Below, piece by piece: positions 10,986 through 21,290 of a stretch of 64,000 nucleotides of DNA. Location of the stretch: positions 682,001 to 746,000 of the forward strand of contig JAMZAV010000152.1 in the NCBI GenBank assembly GCA_024449915.1, written 5' to 3'. A program made the translations under genes and the position numbers. Source of the DNA: Sweltsa coloradensis. Taxonomy: Eukaryota > Arthropoda > Insecta > Plecoptera > Chloroperlidae. Position 1 is the stretch's first letter, and every line of letters begins with the position of its first letter. A model generated the notes under the pieces. The model did no database searches, had not been told where the DNA came from, and saw only the letters and a list, made by a program, of their open reading frames with translations.

Positions 10986-11676
10986 TATTCTAAGAGGACA
11001 TTATCAAGAGTAAACAATTGTTTTGTATTCAAGCGACCTTGATCTAAATGTCGTGCATGTGTGTTTAACCTTCATATTGTGACGTTAAGTGATATTGTTC
11101 GTGTATTTTTGTCATCTGGGGAATTGATGTCCTCAAGATGCTCACTTTGTATTGACTCTGTTGTTTAATGACGTTGTCGATCGCGATATTAATGTTTTTT
11201 AACGTTATTAATCTAGGCTAGATTGTCAATTTATTATGGACATTTTGATTTTACGATAAACAAAATAATATATGATAATAGTAAACATAAACTCGCCGAG
11301 GAAAATAAAAATAAAAACATTTTTATCTTTATTGAAACTGATTGAAACATGAAACGCAAGATAAATTCTTGATACAAATTTATGTAGGCCTATATCTATT
11401 TTTTTAAACTTCTTATATTTGTTCCTATAATCTTCAGTTCTTCGTCAACTATGCAATGTGCAAATCATAATGAACAAAATATAAATAAATATTAAAATAA
11501 TAGCCAAAGTGTGAGACGTTAAGCTCAAAATATTATATTAGATTATATTTACATAATACAAACTCTATAATTTTTGTATATATGCACTAAATAGAATTTT
11601 AATCAATTGAACCATTCAAAAAAATAAACTGCGAGAGGTATAGGTCTTCCACACTATCATCTCCGCTGTGTCGACA
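10986..11676. other. No gene seen
   Basis: A+T-rich unique sequence without recognised repeats, convincing frames or splice pairs. Confidence 0.5.
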
Positions 11677-12069
11677 TACTACGTTTACATGCAGGTTTGA
11701 ACACGTTTTGAGTTTTCAAAACTGCATGTAAACACCTGGCTGCAACCAAAACGCTCATTGTTAGGCAATTTTAGGTTATGTTTGCTAAATGCAAGTTAAG
11801 AGCGTGATCTTGTTGTTCTGAGTTATGCTCTCTAAATGTTATGGCAAATGTTTTGGTCCTCTAACTAAGTTATACGTATGTTACACGCAATAAAATTATA
11901 AATAATCTTCTTTAAGAAAACAGTGATTTTTTATTACGTTGTGCAGTCTACCGGGAAATAAGCGAACTAAAAAAATTGAAAACGTTTTCAGACCTTTATC
12001 ATGTAAACGCATCATCGTTTTGACTTGATTTAAGTCAAAACTTTTTCCAAACTGCATGTAAACGCAGTA
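11677..12069. mobile_element. Foldback/MITE with GTTTACATGCAG termini
   Basis: The left end TACTACGTTTACATGCAG and the right end, read in reverse as TTACTGCGTTTACATGCAG, match. Similarity continues for about 36 bp. A third copy of the ATGCAGTTT-type motif lies inverted just inside the left end (about 11719). The 393-bp span has no coding capacity. The superfamily is not identified. Confidence 0.6.
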
Positions 12070-12374
12070 AAAGTTATATAGCTTGGGCCTACTAAATGTA
12101 GTGATTGAAGCCGGTCTTTCATGCTGGTACGCAGTTCGTGTAATAGTTTCCAAACATTCATATTATTTATTTATCAAAGGACATTCGAGAAGGACGTTCG
12201 TGTCACTCACTATTGCGTGGGGGGGGGGGGCATTATTGACTCGGTGTTGAAATGCTAAGAGCGGTAGTGGACAGATACAATGTTAATGGAGGGGTTGTGG
12301 ACGGCTAAACACTCAACTAACTTAGACGTTATTTTATTATTACGTATCACGTCATCGGCTGCTTTTTAATTCGG
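12070..12374. other. No gene seen; G12 run
   Basis: Contains a run of about 12 G at 12219-12230. Otherwise unremarkable. Confidence 0.5.
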
Positions 12375-12765
12375 GGAATCCTATCTCGGGTATTTCCGGA
12401 AAACCGGTTTCTGGGTGAAATTATTATTTGACAATAACCGGTTTCTACCCTTAAAACAGGGTTTTCGCTCTTATCAAATATGTATTAAGTATTCGTGTGC
12501 AGAAGTGATAAGAGTTATTCTGAAAGATTTCTCAATATAGGTACAAGCGTAAGATTATTAGGTTTTACAGAAAAAACACTGTATAATTGCAAGAAGTAGA
12601 ATATAGTTATCTTCGAAAAAGTTTTTAATGTGATGTGTGTTGTGTATCAATTTATAAAAAAAATATTTAACGGTAATTAAAATCTTTGACCTTTCTTTGA
12701 AGTTCTACTGTAAAGAAATACAATCACGGCAATCGGTTAAATCCGGGTACCCGACCTAAATAAAC
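12375..12765. mobile_element. Possible DNA-transposon remnant with CGGGTA...CCGG ends
   Basis: The left side has TCGGGTATTTCCGG then ACCGGTTT. The right side in reverse has TCGGGTACCCGG then AACCGAT. This imperfect inverted pairing over roughly 25 bp spans about 390 bp of A+T-rich DNA. No target duplication was identified. Confidence 0.35.
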
Positions 12766-13137
12766 GTTCGCCAACCATGATGAAATTCTCAAGTTGAGAT
12801 AACACCTAGAAATTCCTCCCTCTTCCACATTTTTCAATGGGGATTCTTCATCTAATCATCCCACATAAAACCCATAAGATTATAATATAGTTTTAGCCAA
12901 ATTATCACAAGAATTTAACTTTTGACAAAATAAAATCACAACAGCAGCGTGTAATATATGTGATGTAGGCCTATGTAGTAAAATGTTAATTTTGTTGTTG
13001 ATATATTATTTTTTGGCGTTAAATGATTCATTGAAAATGATATATGTTGTGAGAAAGTAAATGATATATTGATAATATATTATGTAATATAATGATATAA
13101 TATTATATTGAAAATACCGTTTAAAAACGATCCTACT
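12766..13137. other. No gene seen; very A+T-rich
   Basis: Ends in a run of ATATAT/ATGATAT words at about 13000-13115. No repeat family recognised. Confidence 0.5.
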
Positions 13138-13278
13138 CTAAAATAAAATAAAGAATAAATACATTCGTATTTAGAGTCTACCCATCTCAGTCCTATACCT
13201 GATTTTCAGTGGGGGACAGTAATCCAAAGCGACCAAGCCAACCCTGTAGGCCCCGACGCAATCGAGTGAGTGAGAGCT
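13138..13278 (-). mobile_element. SINE C 3' fragment
   Basis: Reverse-strand tail and body: an AATA-rich tail, GAGTCTACCC, CTGATTTTCAGTGGGGGAC, and CCAACCCTGTAGGCCCCGAC. It stops before the mid-body region, as expected of a 5'-truncated retroposon. Confidence 0.8.
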
Positions 13279-13683
13279 GAGAGGTGAGAATATCACAAGA
13301 GATGGGTTGTCCGGCCAAAAAATAAAGATAAATTTAGAAATCTTATATTTTAAACAGCAATATTAAGTGATATTATTACTAAGAATTGTTTTATTTTTAT
13401 GATTAGCATTTTCCTTAATTAGTAGTTCACCTGCAGACTAATCTCTAGTTACTAAGAACTTTCCTCGTGTTCATTAACTAACTGCTTAACTTCATCATCG
13501 ACACTCCTTCAAACTTCAAACACACTCCTCGTTAAATCTCAGAGACGTCGTAAGCAGCTTAACAGAGTAATAAAACATAAACTTGCATAAACAACTTGCA
13601 AATTAAGACGTCACTCAAGTTATGAAGTGAGACAGTAGCCGATACAGCTGTGAGCACTCAACGCTGTGAGGGTTGATTATGCT
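13279..13683. other. No gene seen
   Basis: A+T-rich sequence. No recognised repeats apart from short GAGTGAGAG words next to the SINE. Confidence 0.5.
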
Positions 13684-13942
13684 TTTAAGAGGGAATAGGA
13701 CACATTTGGCGGTTGGCAAATAGCTGTTCGCTCGGCCAAGAAGCATCCGACGTATTGAAACTTTACAAAGTTGTCAATAAAGCATGCATGGACAGCCCTA
13801 CAGTCGTAGATGTTCAATATCGTATGTTTATCAGCCAGGATCAATCTACGAATATAGTCAATTTTAGACTTTTTAAGAAAATCCAGGAACATGAAAATCA
13901 ATTTAATTTTTTCGATAAACTAAAAATAATTTCTTGAAAAAA
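13684..13942 (+). mobile_element. Family B element, single arm
   Basis: Begins TTAAGAGGGAATAGGACACA, then TTCGCTCGGCCAAG and ATGGACAGCCCTACAGTCG. The same arm occurs at 59262. The copy at 46953-47276 has both arms in inverted orientation and shows that B is a foldback element at TTAA. Here only one arm remains and it abuts a SINE A. The 74-codon frames inside it come from the arm sequence. Confidence 0.65.
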
Positions 13943-14211
13943 AATGTAGGATGCCCGTTGTAGGGTACACATCAGATTTAACCGATGTGACCCTCTTCAG
14001 GTGACTAATTAGGCATATTGCGAATTGGACAATTGTAAAGGAATGTCCGAGGGCTATTCAAGAGGACTCAATCCCTTGCATTTGCATTAACGACTGAGGA
14101 AAACCTCGGAAAAAACCTTCAGTCAGGATGGCCGGTCTCGACGAGATTCGAATCCGGGACCTCCCGGATCAGAGTCGCGCGCTTAGCGCTCGAGCTTCCT
14201 TAACGGTACCC
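13943..14211 (-). mobile_element. SINE A copy, reverse
   Basis: In reverse it carries GCGCGCGACTCTGATCCGGG, the B box, the CCTGACTGAAGG body and the CACCTGAAGAGG region. The 3' end (GGGCAGGCTTCCC) is degraded where it meets the family B arm. Confidence 0.85.
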
Positions 14212-14261
14212 AAAATTGTAAACATCTGCGGTGTCAGATAACCAAGCGAATAGGAATTTGC

Positions 14262-14537
14262 TTAAGGCTATTGTACCACCTCTGGCCGATAATTTGAAAG
14301 TCGAAGAAACATGTCTGAAAAGTTTGCTGAATGAAAGAAAGCCTTTAAAATAACAGACAAAAAATTGTGAATTTTTTTGGGCGGGACATCCTCACTTTTG
14401 GAACTTATATTTAGATTTTTGGACAAAAGTGTAATAATATACAAATCTAGTTCAAAATTAAATTTTGAGAATCGGTTTTCTGGACATAGTTTCTTCGACT
14501 TTCAAATTATCGGCCAGAGGTGGTACAATAGCCTTAA
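14262..14537. mobile_element. MITE with about 50-bp perfect inverted ends at TTAA
   Basis: TTAAGGCTATTGTACCACCT starts a terminal repeat that is identical in inverse at the right end for about 49 bp and similar for a few more. The element is bounded by TTAA at 14262-14265 and 14534-14537. The 276-bp body has no coding capacity. TTAA flanks are the hallmark of piggyBac-type transposition, but TA-type elements inside TTAA cannot be excluded. Confidence 0.8.
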
Positions 14538-15189
14538 CGCATGTCCTCTTAACATTGGATGTAGTTATAGTCGTTCCGAGATCAAGTCAAAGAAATAGCC
14601 AATGATCAACTTCACTAATGTTTTCAGTACCTCTTGTTTTACAATACAATACTCACACTTTACACTCACTCACACAATCATACACTCAAACATACGTACA
14701 TTCAAATTCATAGTTATGTTCATAGTCATCTTTATGTAATTATAATATTGTGTAATATATCGTTAATGTGTGTAGGTAGGGTTATGATAAATTTCACTTT
14801 CTTTTCGTTAACTTGTAATAAGTCCATAAAACAAAATAATAAGCACAATTATTTATAAACTAAAATATCACACTCAATCCTTTGTAAATCTGTTTTTAAT
14901 TGAATAAGGTAGACATTAAATAAATAAATAACATAATATAAATCATAATTTTAAGTAGTATTATTTATTTAAGTAGCAAAAACGTATGTCTATTTCAATA
15001 TAATTGCTATTTTGAAATACAACAAATAAAATATCAAATTCACAAATTTACAAATTTAAGACGACGTCCGCCCGGGTTGGGTCCCCGGTCGAGTTGGATT
15101 TTGTTATTTTTGGGGTTATTAATTTTGTTAATTCCATTTGGGAGTGTTTTATGATTCAACAAAAAATTATTCTAGAAATGAGATAGTAG
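14538..15189. other. No gene; tail-E fragment at 14873-14932
   Basis: CA-rich words at 14650-14700, then a short E tail (TTTGTAAATCTGTTTTTAAT ending in ATAAATAAATAA) at 14873-14932. The rest is A+T-rich. Confidence 0.5.
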
Positions 15190-15400
15190 TGTTGTTATTA
15201 AGTTTGCATATTGCACAGTCCGGAGATTATTTTTAGCTCAGTTCTCTACGGTTTGACGTCGACTTGAGTCGTTTACAGACACAGCTGTGAATGTTAATTA
15301 TTGTTTTAATATAAGGTTTCGCTGTTTATTGTCGTGTTGATATTAGGTTTGCATATTACACATTCCGGAGATTATTTTTAGCTCAGTTCTCTACGGCTTG
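15190..15400 (+). repeat. 66-bp direct repeat, 143 bp apart
   Basis: 15190-15255 and 15333-15400 share GTTTGCATATT, then CCGGAGATTATTTTTAGCTC and TTCTCTACGG with few differences. This may be a tandem duplication of about 143 bp, or the ends of an element. Nothing coding lies between. Confidence 0.75.
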
Positions 15401-15736
15401 TCAAAATATTTCTTATGTCCAACTTTCTCGACAACTTTGAAGTCTCTGGATATCTCACCTTGAAAATAATTTCTTTATTTCTATTATCTTCTCTTATCAT
15501 GTAACCTTTGAGATGTTTACTAGTTCCTTTTGGGGCCATGCATAGTGAGGCTCAAATTAATTTTGGGTTTCAGTAATATTTCGTTTCAAAAGCCACCATT
15601 TCCTCCCTACGAAACTTTCCAAGTACATTCGTAGGCTTAGTTTTGTTATCTTACTATTTATATTTATTGTAATAATACTATTTCAAAGTTTGCTTAGCTG
15701 CAGTTCATTATTTTGTCTGCTTTTTTGTAATTAGTT
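15401..15736. other. No gene seen
   Basis: A+T-rich. The last 90 bases weakly resemble the middle of tail E (ATACTATTTCAAAGTTTGC). Confidence 0.4.
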
Positions 15737-16000
15737 TTATTTTATGGTAATCAATACAGAAAATTTAAAAAAATCTAAGCGGGTTATCAACCCGGCTCCC
15801 AATTGCCGGTCTAGTGCTTTACCCCTAAGCCACCGAGACGGTTAGCTTCATAACATGTAGATTGTTGGTGCATTGCAGATCTGAATAGGTTTTACTGGCA
15901 AACGGGAGGCCGGGGTTCGATACCCCGCTGAGATGGATTTTTAATTTCTGGATTGTTTTCATAAAATCAATTATACCTACTTGAGTGTTTCCCGAGGAAT
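15737..16000. mobile_element. SINE H inverted dimer, second copy
   Basis: The left half is on the minus strand (CACCGAGACGG, B box near CAACCCGGCTCCC). The right half is on the plus strand (GGCCGGGGTTCGATACCCCG), trailing out as GGATTTTTAATTTCTGGATT and GAGTGTTTCCCGA. It is shorter than the copy at 7845 because the central inverted segment is mostly missing. Confidence 0.65.
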
Positions 16001-16980
16001 GAAATTGAGAAAAAGTTGTATTTAGTTGTCCTCCTTTGTAAATAAGTTTTCATAACTGAATAGGATTGACGTATTTACATGATAATATTTCTTGGACTGT
16101 TGCGATGGATTACTCTTTCTCGTCGTTTTGACTTCAACTTTCTTATCGTGGTATATTTGGCAACATTTTTCGATCAAGTGATTTCAAAATGAACATATAT
16201 AATGTTGGTCCGAGCTGATTTGGTACGAACTAATATTTTGTTTGCCAATCGATCAAAAATTGTCGATTCGAGGTAATCATACCATCAAAATGATTAAGCG
16301 AGCAACAAAAAATGTAAGTCGTTACATTGCTATGTTATTTATTAGATCGTTACGGGGTGGCACGCTATGTACACAACATTAGGGGAGGGGGGACCCCTGT
16401 GAGTATGTGTTCAGCGCCCCTGGCGGCAGGGGGAGGCACGATATTATATACTTAAGAGGGTACGCTGAGCTTGGCCCAACTCAAATGCGCGCAAACAGGT
16501 GTTGATGATTTCTGCGGGAACGGTTGGTAATAGCATTACCAAATTTTGAATGGATGTTAATTAAGTACTTTTATATTGATATCCGTAATTGGTTTGCACA
16601 AAATAAGCGTTAAAGATCCATTGCGAGACATAAGTTCAAAACTTAAAAAAATAAAAAATCCAAAACATGGATTACAATTCTGGAAATTCCCACCAAACCC
16701 TTTATCTTACGATCAAACCAAATTGATTTGCCCGTTCACATGGATTTATACGTTGTTATCCATTATGCAATTTGAGTTAAAACAATCTGTTCACTTGGAA
16801 TAAATTCCCGAAATTGACCAAATTGAGTAAATTTTGGTGATTTCACTAAATTTTAATTCAAAATCAATTAATTAATTGAGGACTACGCATAATGGATAAC
16901 ATAGATTTATTCTTTATAAACGTTAGTGTGAAATTTGATAAAGGTGTTATAAACCGTTTACCACAAAAAATCCAGAAAGC
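16001..16980. other. No gene; small inverted repeat and E-tail fragment
   Basis: A fragment of tail E lies at about 16021-16075. A G-rich block lies at 16350-16440. TATCCATTATGC (about 16757) pairs with GCATAATGGATA (about 16886). The 75-codon frame at 16576 is A+T-biased and shows no motif. Confidence 0.45.
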
Positions 16981-17388
16981 TAAGCGCTTAAACTCGCCTC
17001 CGTTCTAGCCTCAGCATACACTAAAATTTAAAACCACGCGAAATCACAGTTTTTTCGTGATATCTCGATAACGGTGCAAAATATCTAAAAACTGATTGCA
17101 GACAGCTATGTGGTTTTGTTAGAACAATAGTATGCAAAAAACTTAAATATAATAATACGTGATGTTTGTATTTCAAAAATTAATTAATTAAAAATACAAT
17201 AAAAAACTTAATTACCGTCACATTACAATAGTTTTTTGTGCAGGCTATAGTTCTCACAAAACCACGTAGCTGTCTGCAAAGGGTTTAGCGATATTTTGCA
17301 GCGTTCTCGAGATATCACTAAAAACAGTAATTTTGCATGGTTTTAATATTGGTGGTAGTCTTTACCCTTAAGAGGCTTGGATGCAAAA
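16981..17388. mobile_element. Family K foldback element
   Basis: The left arm (about 17028-17143: GTGATATCTCGATAACGGTG, GCAAAATATC, GCAGACAGCTATGTGGTTTTG) is repeated in inverse at about 17230-17350 with roughly 15-20% differences. A 90-bp A+T spacer separates the arms. A single arm of the same family occurs at 35086. No frame. Confidence 0.7.
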
Positions 17389-17958
17389 TTTTAATTCTTT
17401 TCGAATAACATACAAGAAATGATGATTTCAATTTTATTTTACACCTGGCCAAATTACATTGGATGACCACAGGGTTCCTTCGTACTAATCAGTACAAAGT
17501 ACAAATATCTGACATGGATACAATTATTACAAATATGACAACAAACTAAGGAAATTATGATTAAGAACATGTTGAAAAGATGATGATGAAAAATGATGAT
17601 GGAATGCTTTAAAACAGTATGAACAATTTTGTCAATTAAAGAGAGGGGGATGAAAATAGCGGTTAATAAATAGTAAAAACGTATCTATGTTTACTTTTGC
17701 CCTCCGATAGGTAATTTCTTGTAAATATACCATTTTTCATTGAAGTCGCAGTTTTTTCTATGTAAAAAGTCTTTTAAAAGCATAATTTGTGTTTAACATT
17801 TTTTTCTATGACTGAACGGGACCAAAATTGATTTAAAAAAATCCCGTCCTCCTGCATCCTCTTTGTGTCCAAACAACCGCAGCCTTTCTTCCCCTTGCTT
17901 CAAGTTTAAACTCTCTGCTCCCAGTTCCTTCTTTAGATAAACGATTACAAAAATATAA
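17389..17958. other. No gene seen
   Basis: A+T-rich sequence containing repeated GATGATGAAAA words near 17580. The 138-codon minus frame at 17793-18209 runs across the Helentron boundary and has no recognisable motif. Confidence 0.45.
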
Positions 17959-18375
17959 TTGGATGAGCGCAGCGATGACTTTGTGAGAAAAATAGCCCAG
18001 GTGTTTTTTTCTTCTGTTTGTTTGCACTCTACCGGGCAAACGGCATAATATGCGATCTTGCGTATTGCGATCAGGGGACTTGCGAAATCTCTAAACTTAG
18101 ACCTGCCAAGTTTTTGGTACAATCGTAGAAATATTTCTAATAAAAATCGTAGTTTTACGATTTTTAAAATGCGTTTTTTTTTCGTGATATTTGGCCTGCG
18201 ACCGGACACACGGCTACCCCGATCTTGGTTGACTCTTGCTCTTGTCTTAATAATGACGAAAATGACAATGACGACAACAATGACGACACGGAAAAGTAAT
18301 CATTGGACAAACATAATCAACCATAAAAGCTCACCCATCAACGCGACTGGAAAAACCATTCACGAAACGGCCTAG
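17959..18375 (+). mobile_element. Helitron/Helentron-like element, short diverged copy
   Basis: Starts TTGGATGAGCGCAGCGATGA. Passes the AATATGCGATCTTGCG and GCGAAATCTCTAAACTTAGA motifs shared with the 3' halves of the other copies. Ends GCTCACCCATCAACGCG, a short hairpin and CCTAG followed by T. An internal ATGACGA-rich stretch lies at 18250-18290. Flanks are A and T with no duplication. Confidence 0.65.
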
Positions 18376-19147
18376 TATTTCAAAATGTTCAAACGCAACA
18401 AAATACGTCAGCACTTTTAGATGGATAAATACAATATCAATTATTAATATTAGTAATTTATAATATATTAATCAATTACCTACTAACATCGCGAAGTAAT
18501 TTGCAGCAGAAATAAGATACTGCTAAGTAAAATGTCAAATGACATAATCAGAGTTCCGAAATTCCCAAAAGTTTCAGGAAGAAAAAAACATGCTGCACAA
18601 TATGTATCAAATTTTAGATTATTTTAAAACCAACACTATCTTTTTGTAAATCAAAAAATTAACTATCATTTCACCTCAATCACCTGTCTCGGCATAGCGT
18701 TTTCGTATATCAAGTGATAGCAAGAAAAAACACTGCGAAGATTGATTGAGATAACCTACATACTTTAATTGGATACGTTAAAAAGTAATTAAGTTTAAAT
18801 CAAAGAAAAAGCGTTTAATAAAGCGCAGATATTTGAAAGGGAAAGTTATTAAAAGTTTTAAAATGTAAGGTAGCGGTTTCGAAGAAAGTTCGGATATTGG
18901 CTTTTTGCTACAGATTGGATAATATCAGCTGTTATCGACATTGCCTCAATTTATCTAGCTTTAATCGCTTTCAGAACACTTTCTTGACAACTTTAATTAA
19001 CTCATCAAACCAGAATATGGATTTAAATTGTGTCTGTGATAAGATCTTTATTAAAGCATGTTCACAAGAGTACCCAAATACATGAGCGCAGCTACTTTAT
19101 CAAAAGATCTTCGAAGAAGAGAACCAAAATAAAATAATTCGCCATTA
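18376..19147. other. No gene seen
   Basis: A+T-rich unique sequence without recognised repeats or convincing frames. Confidence 0.5.
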
Positions 19148-19577
19148 GTTGATAAATAAAGTAAATAAATAAATTTGTATTTAGAGTCTAGCTGCTCAGT
19201 CATGTAACTGATTTTCAGTGGGGGACTTCAAACCAAAGCGACCAAGCCAACCCGGTAGGCCCCGAAGCAATCGACGAGTGAGCGGCCGATAACCAACCAA
19301 AGATCGATATTTTTTTAATAGGAAATATACCAATCAGTGGTATGGACAGTGCGAACACTCGCTGATCAACGCCAGAATCAACAAGGCCGATTCAGAACAA
19401 TTTTGAATATATTATGTGCCTCGTTGCTAGGACGGCTCTAAAGTCAGCGTTTACTAATTCCAAAGATAAGAAGTGATGGACTAAGTTAAAAAACTTCCGC
19501 CCGAAGCGAGATTCGAACCCTGGACTTTCTACATTGGAAGCAGAGACGTTAACCACAAGACCATCGAGCCACTCATA
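19148..19577 (-). mobile_element. SINE C, full length, reverse
   Basis: On the minus strand: tRNA-like head (GAGTGGCTCGATGGTCTTGT with GTTAACG), B box (GGGTTCGAATC), then AAGTTTTTTAACTT, GACTTTAGAGCCGTCCTAGC, GTGTTCGCACTGTCC, CAGGGTTGGCTTGG-type and TGAAAATCAGTTAC segments, ending in a TTTA-rich tail. It matches 26519-26946 end to end. The head resembles a tRNA-Pro-like 5' half, but the anticodon loop is not convincing. Confidence 0.9.
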
Positions 19578-20090
19578 TTTTTGGGTTAGTTTATTTTTCA
19601 AAAATGTTCGGCGCTTGTTCTCTCATTGTGGGGGTGGCGGGTTATAAATGTTCAAACTTTTGGATGGTCTTGTCACTCCACCTTAATTCCAGGGTAATTA
19701 AAAACATTCTGTATCATCCTTGTTGTAGGGAAATGCCAACACAATAAAACGGATGGGAATCGGAGGTCATGTTGTTTTGTTTTTTGAAAAAATATTTTTA
19801 TCTTGAAAACGTTGTAAGATAAACCGTTTTTCATATAATGTAGTACAAATATCAAATAGTTTCAGTCGGAAATTGGTGTGAAGTGTTTGACATAAATAGT
19901 TATATAGAAGAGATTATTTTCTGAATTCCGCCATTTTCTGAACTAGCCTCTCATGCTCAGAATTTTGATTGGAGAACTCGAACTGACTTGTCTGAACTTC
20001 CCGGGAAGTTTTAAAACCGACACGCCCCCTTTCTTAAATAATAAATCACCTAGCTCCTAGCGACCTCGTCAATATTGTGATAGGGAATCT
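19578..20090 (+). mobile_element. Family G fragment in otherwise unique DNA
   Basis: AAAAACATTCTGTATCATCC, TTGTTGTAGGGAAATG and ATCGGAGGTCATGTT at about 19690-19780 follow the order seen in other family G copies. The flanks show nothing recognisable. Confidence 0.45.
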
Positions 20091-20372
20091 AAACTCTCTC
20101 GCTGTCCCTCGCTCTCTCCTAACTCTCATTCTCTCTCTCTCCCTCCCACTATCTCTACTCTCTCTCTCCTATGTTCCTCTTTCTCTCGCTCCCCCTGTAC
20201 CCCTCTCTCTTTCTCATTCTCTGTGTTCCTTTTTTCCTCTGTTCTTCTCCCACTCTATCTCCTCTCTACTTTATTCTATGTGTCTCTCTGTATGTCTCCC
20301 TCCCTCGACTCTCTCCCTCTCTACTTCTCTCTCTCTCTCTCTCTCTCTTCCCACCTCCCTCTTTGTCTCTCT
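20091..20372. repeat. CT-rich polypyrimidine tract
   Basis: About 280 bases of CTCT, TCCC and CTTT words, with a pure (CT)n run near 20324-20348. All three plus frames stay open as Leu/Ser/Pro-rich strings and the minus strand as Arg/Glu, so the 147-codon frame here is not a gene. Confidence 0.9.
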
Positions 20373-20547
20373 TACCTCGAAATACCTCGTATTTATCTCA
20401 GGAACACAACAATACGACGAACATTTTGATTTCACAATAATGAATGCACTTTGGACTTTGGAGCCGTTCAAGCAACCAAAAACGTATAAAATCAATTGCA
20501 GTTGTTCCAAATTAGCCTAGTTCCTCTGACATCACCCAGTTTGAATT

Positions 20548-20722
20548 GTGCCCAACTAATTGGTAGCTATTTCCTATTTCAAATACCGATCTCTATCAGT
20601 TTAGTTGGACATTATTCAGTCGTCAATGGTGTCTGTGCCAACAAGGTTGGCCAGTCTGCTTTAAAAATAATGCCCCCCACTAAAAATCAGTTGTTTGACT
20701 GCGAGGATAGACTATAAATAAA
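20548..20722 (+). mobile_element. SINE C-related 3' fragment (diverged subfamily)
   Basis: Carries GGTAGCTATTTCCTATTTCA, GTTGGCCAGTCTGCTTTAAA, CCCCCCACTAAAAATCAGTT and GGATAGACTATAAATAAA. The order is the same as the SINE C 3' half with more substitutions. The tail hairpin ATCAGTTGTTTGACTG is kept. Confidence 0.65.
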
Positions 20723-20884
20723 AGTTTGTTTACTTATCGCCATCTTGCATCATGTCATTGGCGAGTGTGATGAAATAATGCATTGATAAATAACCTTAGA
20801 AATCTCAGTCTTGCACATTCAAACCTGAGCGATCCCTGGACTGACTGTCGTATGCTTGTAGTGCATGCAAGCTCACTGTAGGGT

Positions 20885-21290
20885 CTCTATGTGTATCAGG
20901 GTATCATAAAATGGAAGGGTTTAGAGATGTTGGAGAATATCGTGGTCTTATTTTCCCCAACCTTCATTTGTATCATGGTACAAAAAAGTGAAATTATAAA
21001 AGATGGAGAAACACTAACATATCTCATTTTCCACACATTTGTATCAGGGTTCCATAAGAATAAGATGCGAGTCTTCATCGATCACGTTGAAACAATACAC
21101 TTGATCCCATTTCCCCCTACAATAATTGTTGTTGTTTCCTCATGTATCCTCGATAGAGTATATGGCTTTTTGTATCAGGGCATCATAAGAAGTATTTCGT
21201 CAGAAACATCGGCATTGTGATGAGAAAAACAAATATGTGATCTAATATCCCACATCAAACATTTGTATCAGGGCAACATAAGTTGAACAA
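20885..21290 (+). repeat. Degenerate tandem array keyed on TTGTATCAGGG
   Basis: GTATCAGGG-type cores (one with GTATCATGG) followed by CATAA occur at about 20895, 20968, 21041, 21172 and 21266, at spacings of roughly 70-130 bp. Intervening segments share GAGAA and CATTTCC words. It may be an ageing satellite or minisatellite. The 109-codon frame across it is accidental. Confidence 0.55.

Noticed and set aside
17793..18209. 138-codon minus-strand frame as a gene
   Set aside because: It crosses the 5' end of a Helentron-like element into A+T-rich flank, with no motif and no splice or promoter support.
20077..20520. The longest frame in the window (147 codons)
   Set aside because: It follows the CT-rich polypyrimidine tract and is Ser/Leu/Pro-rich in all frames, with no domain.
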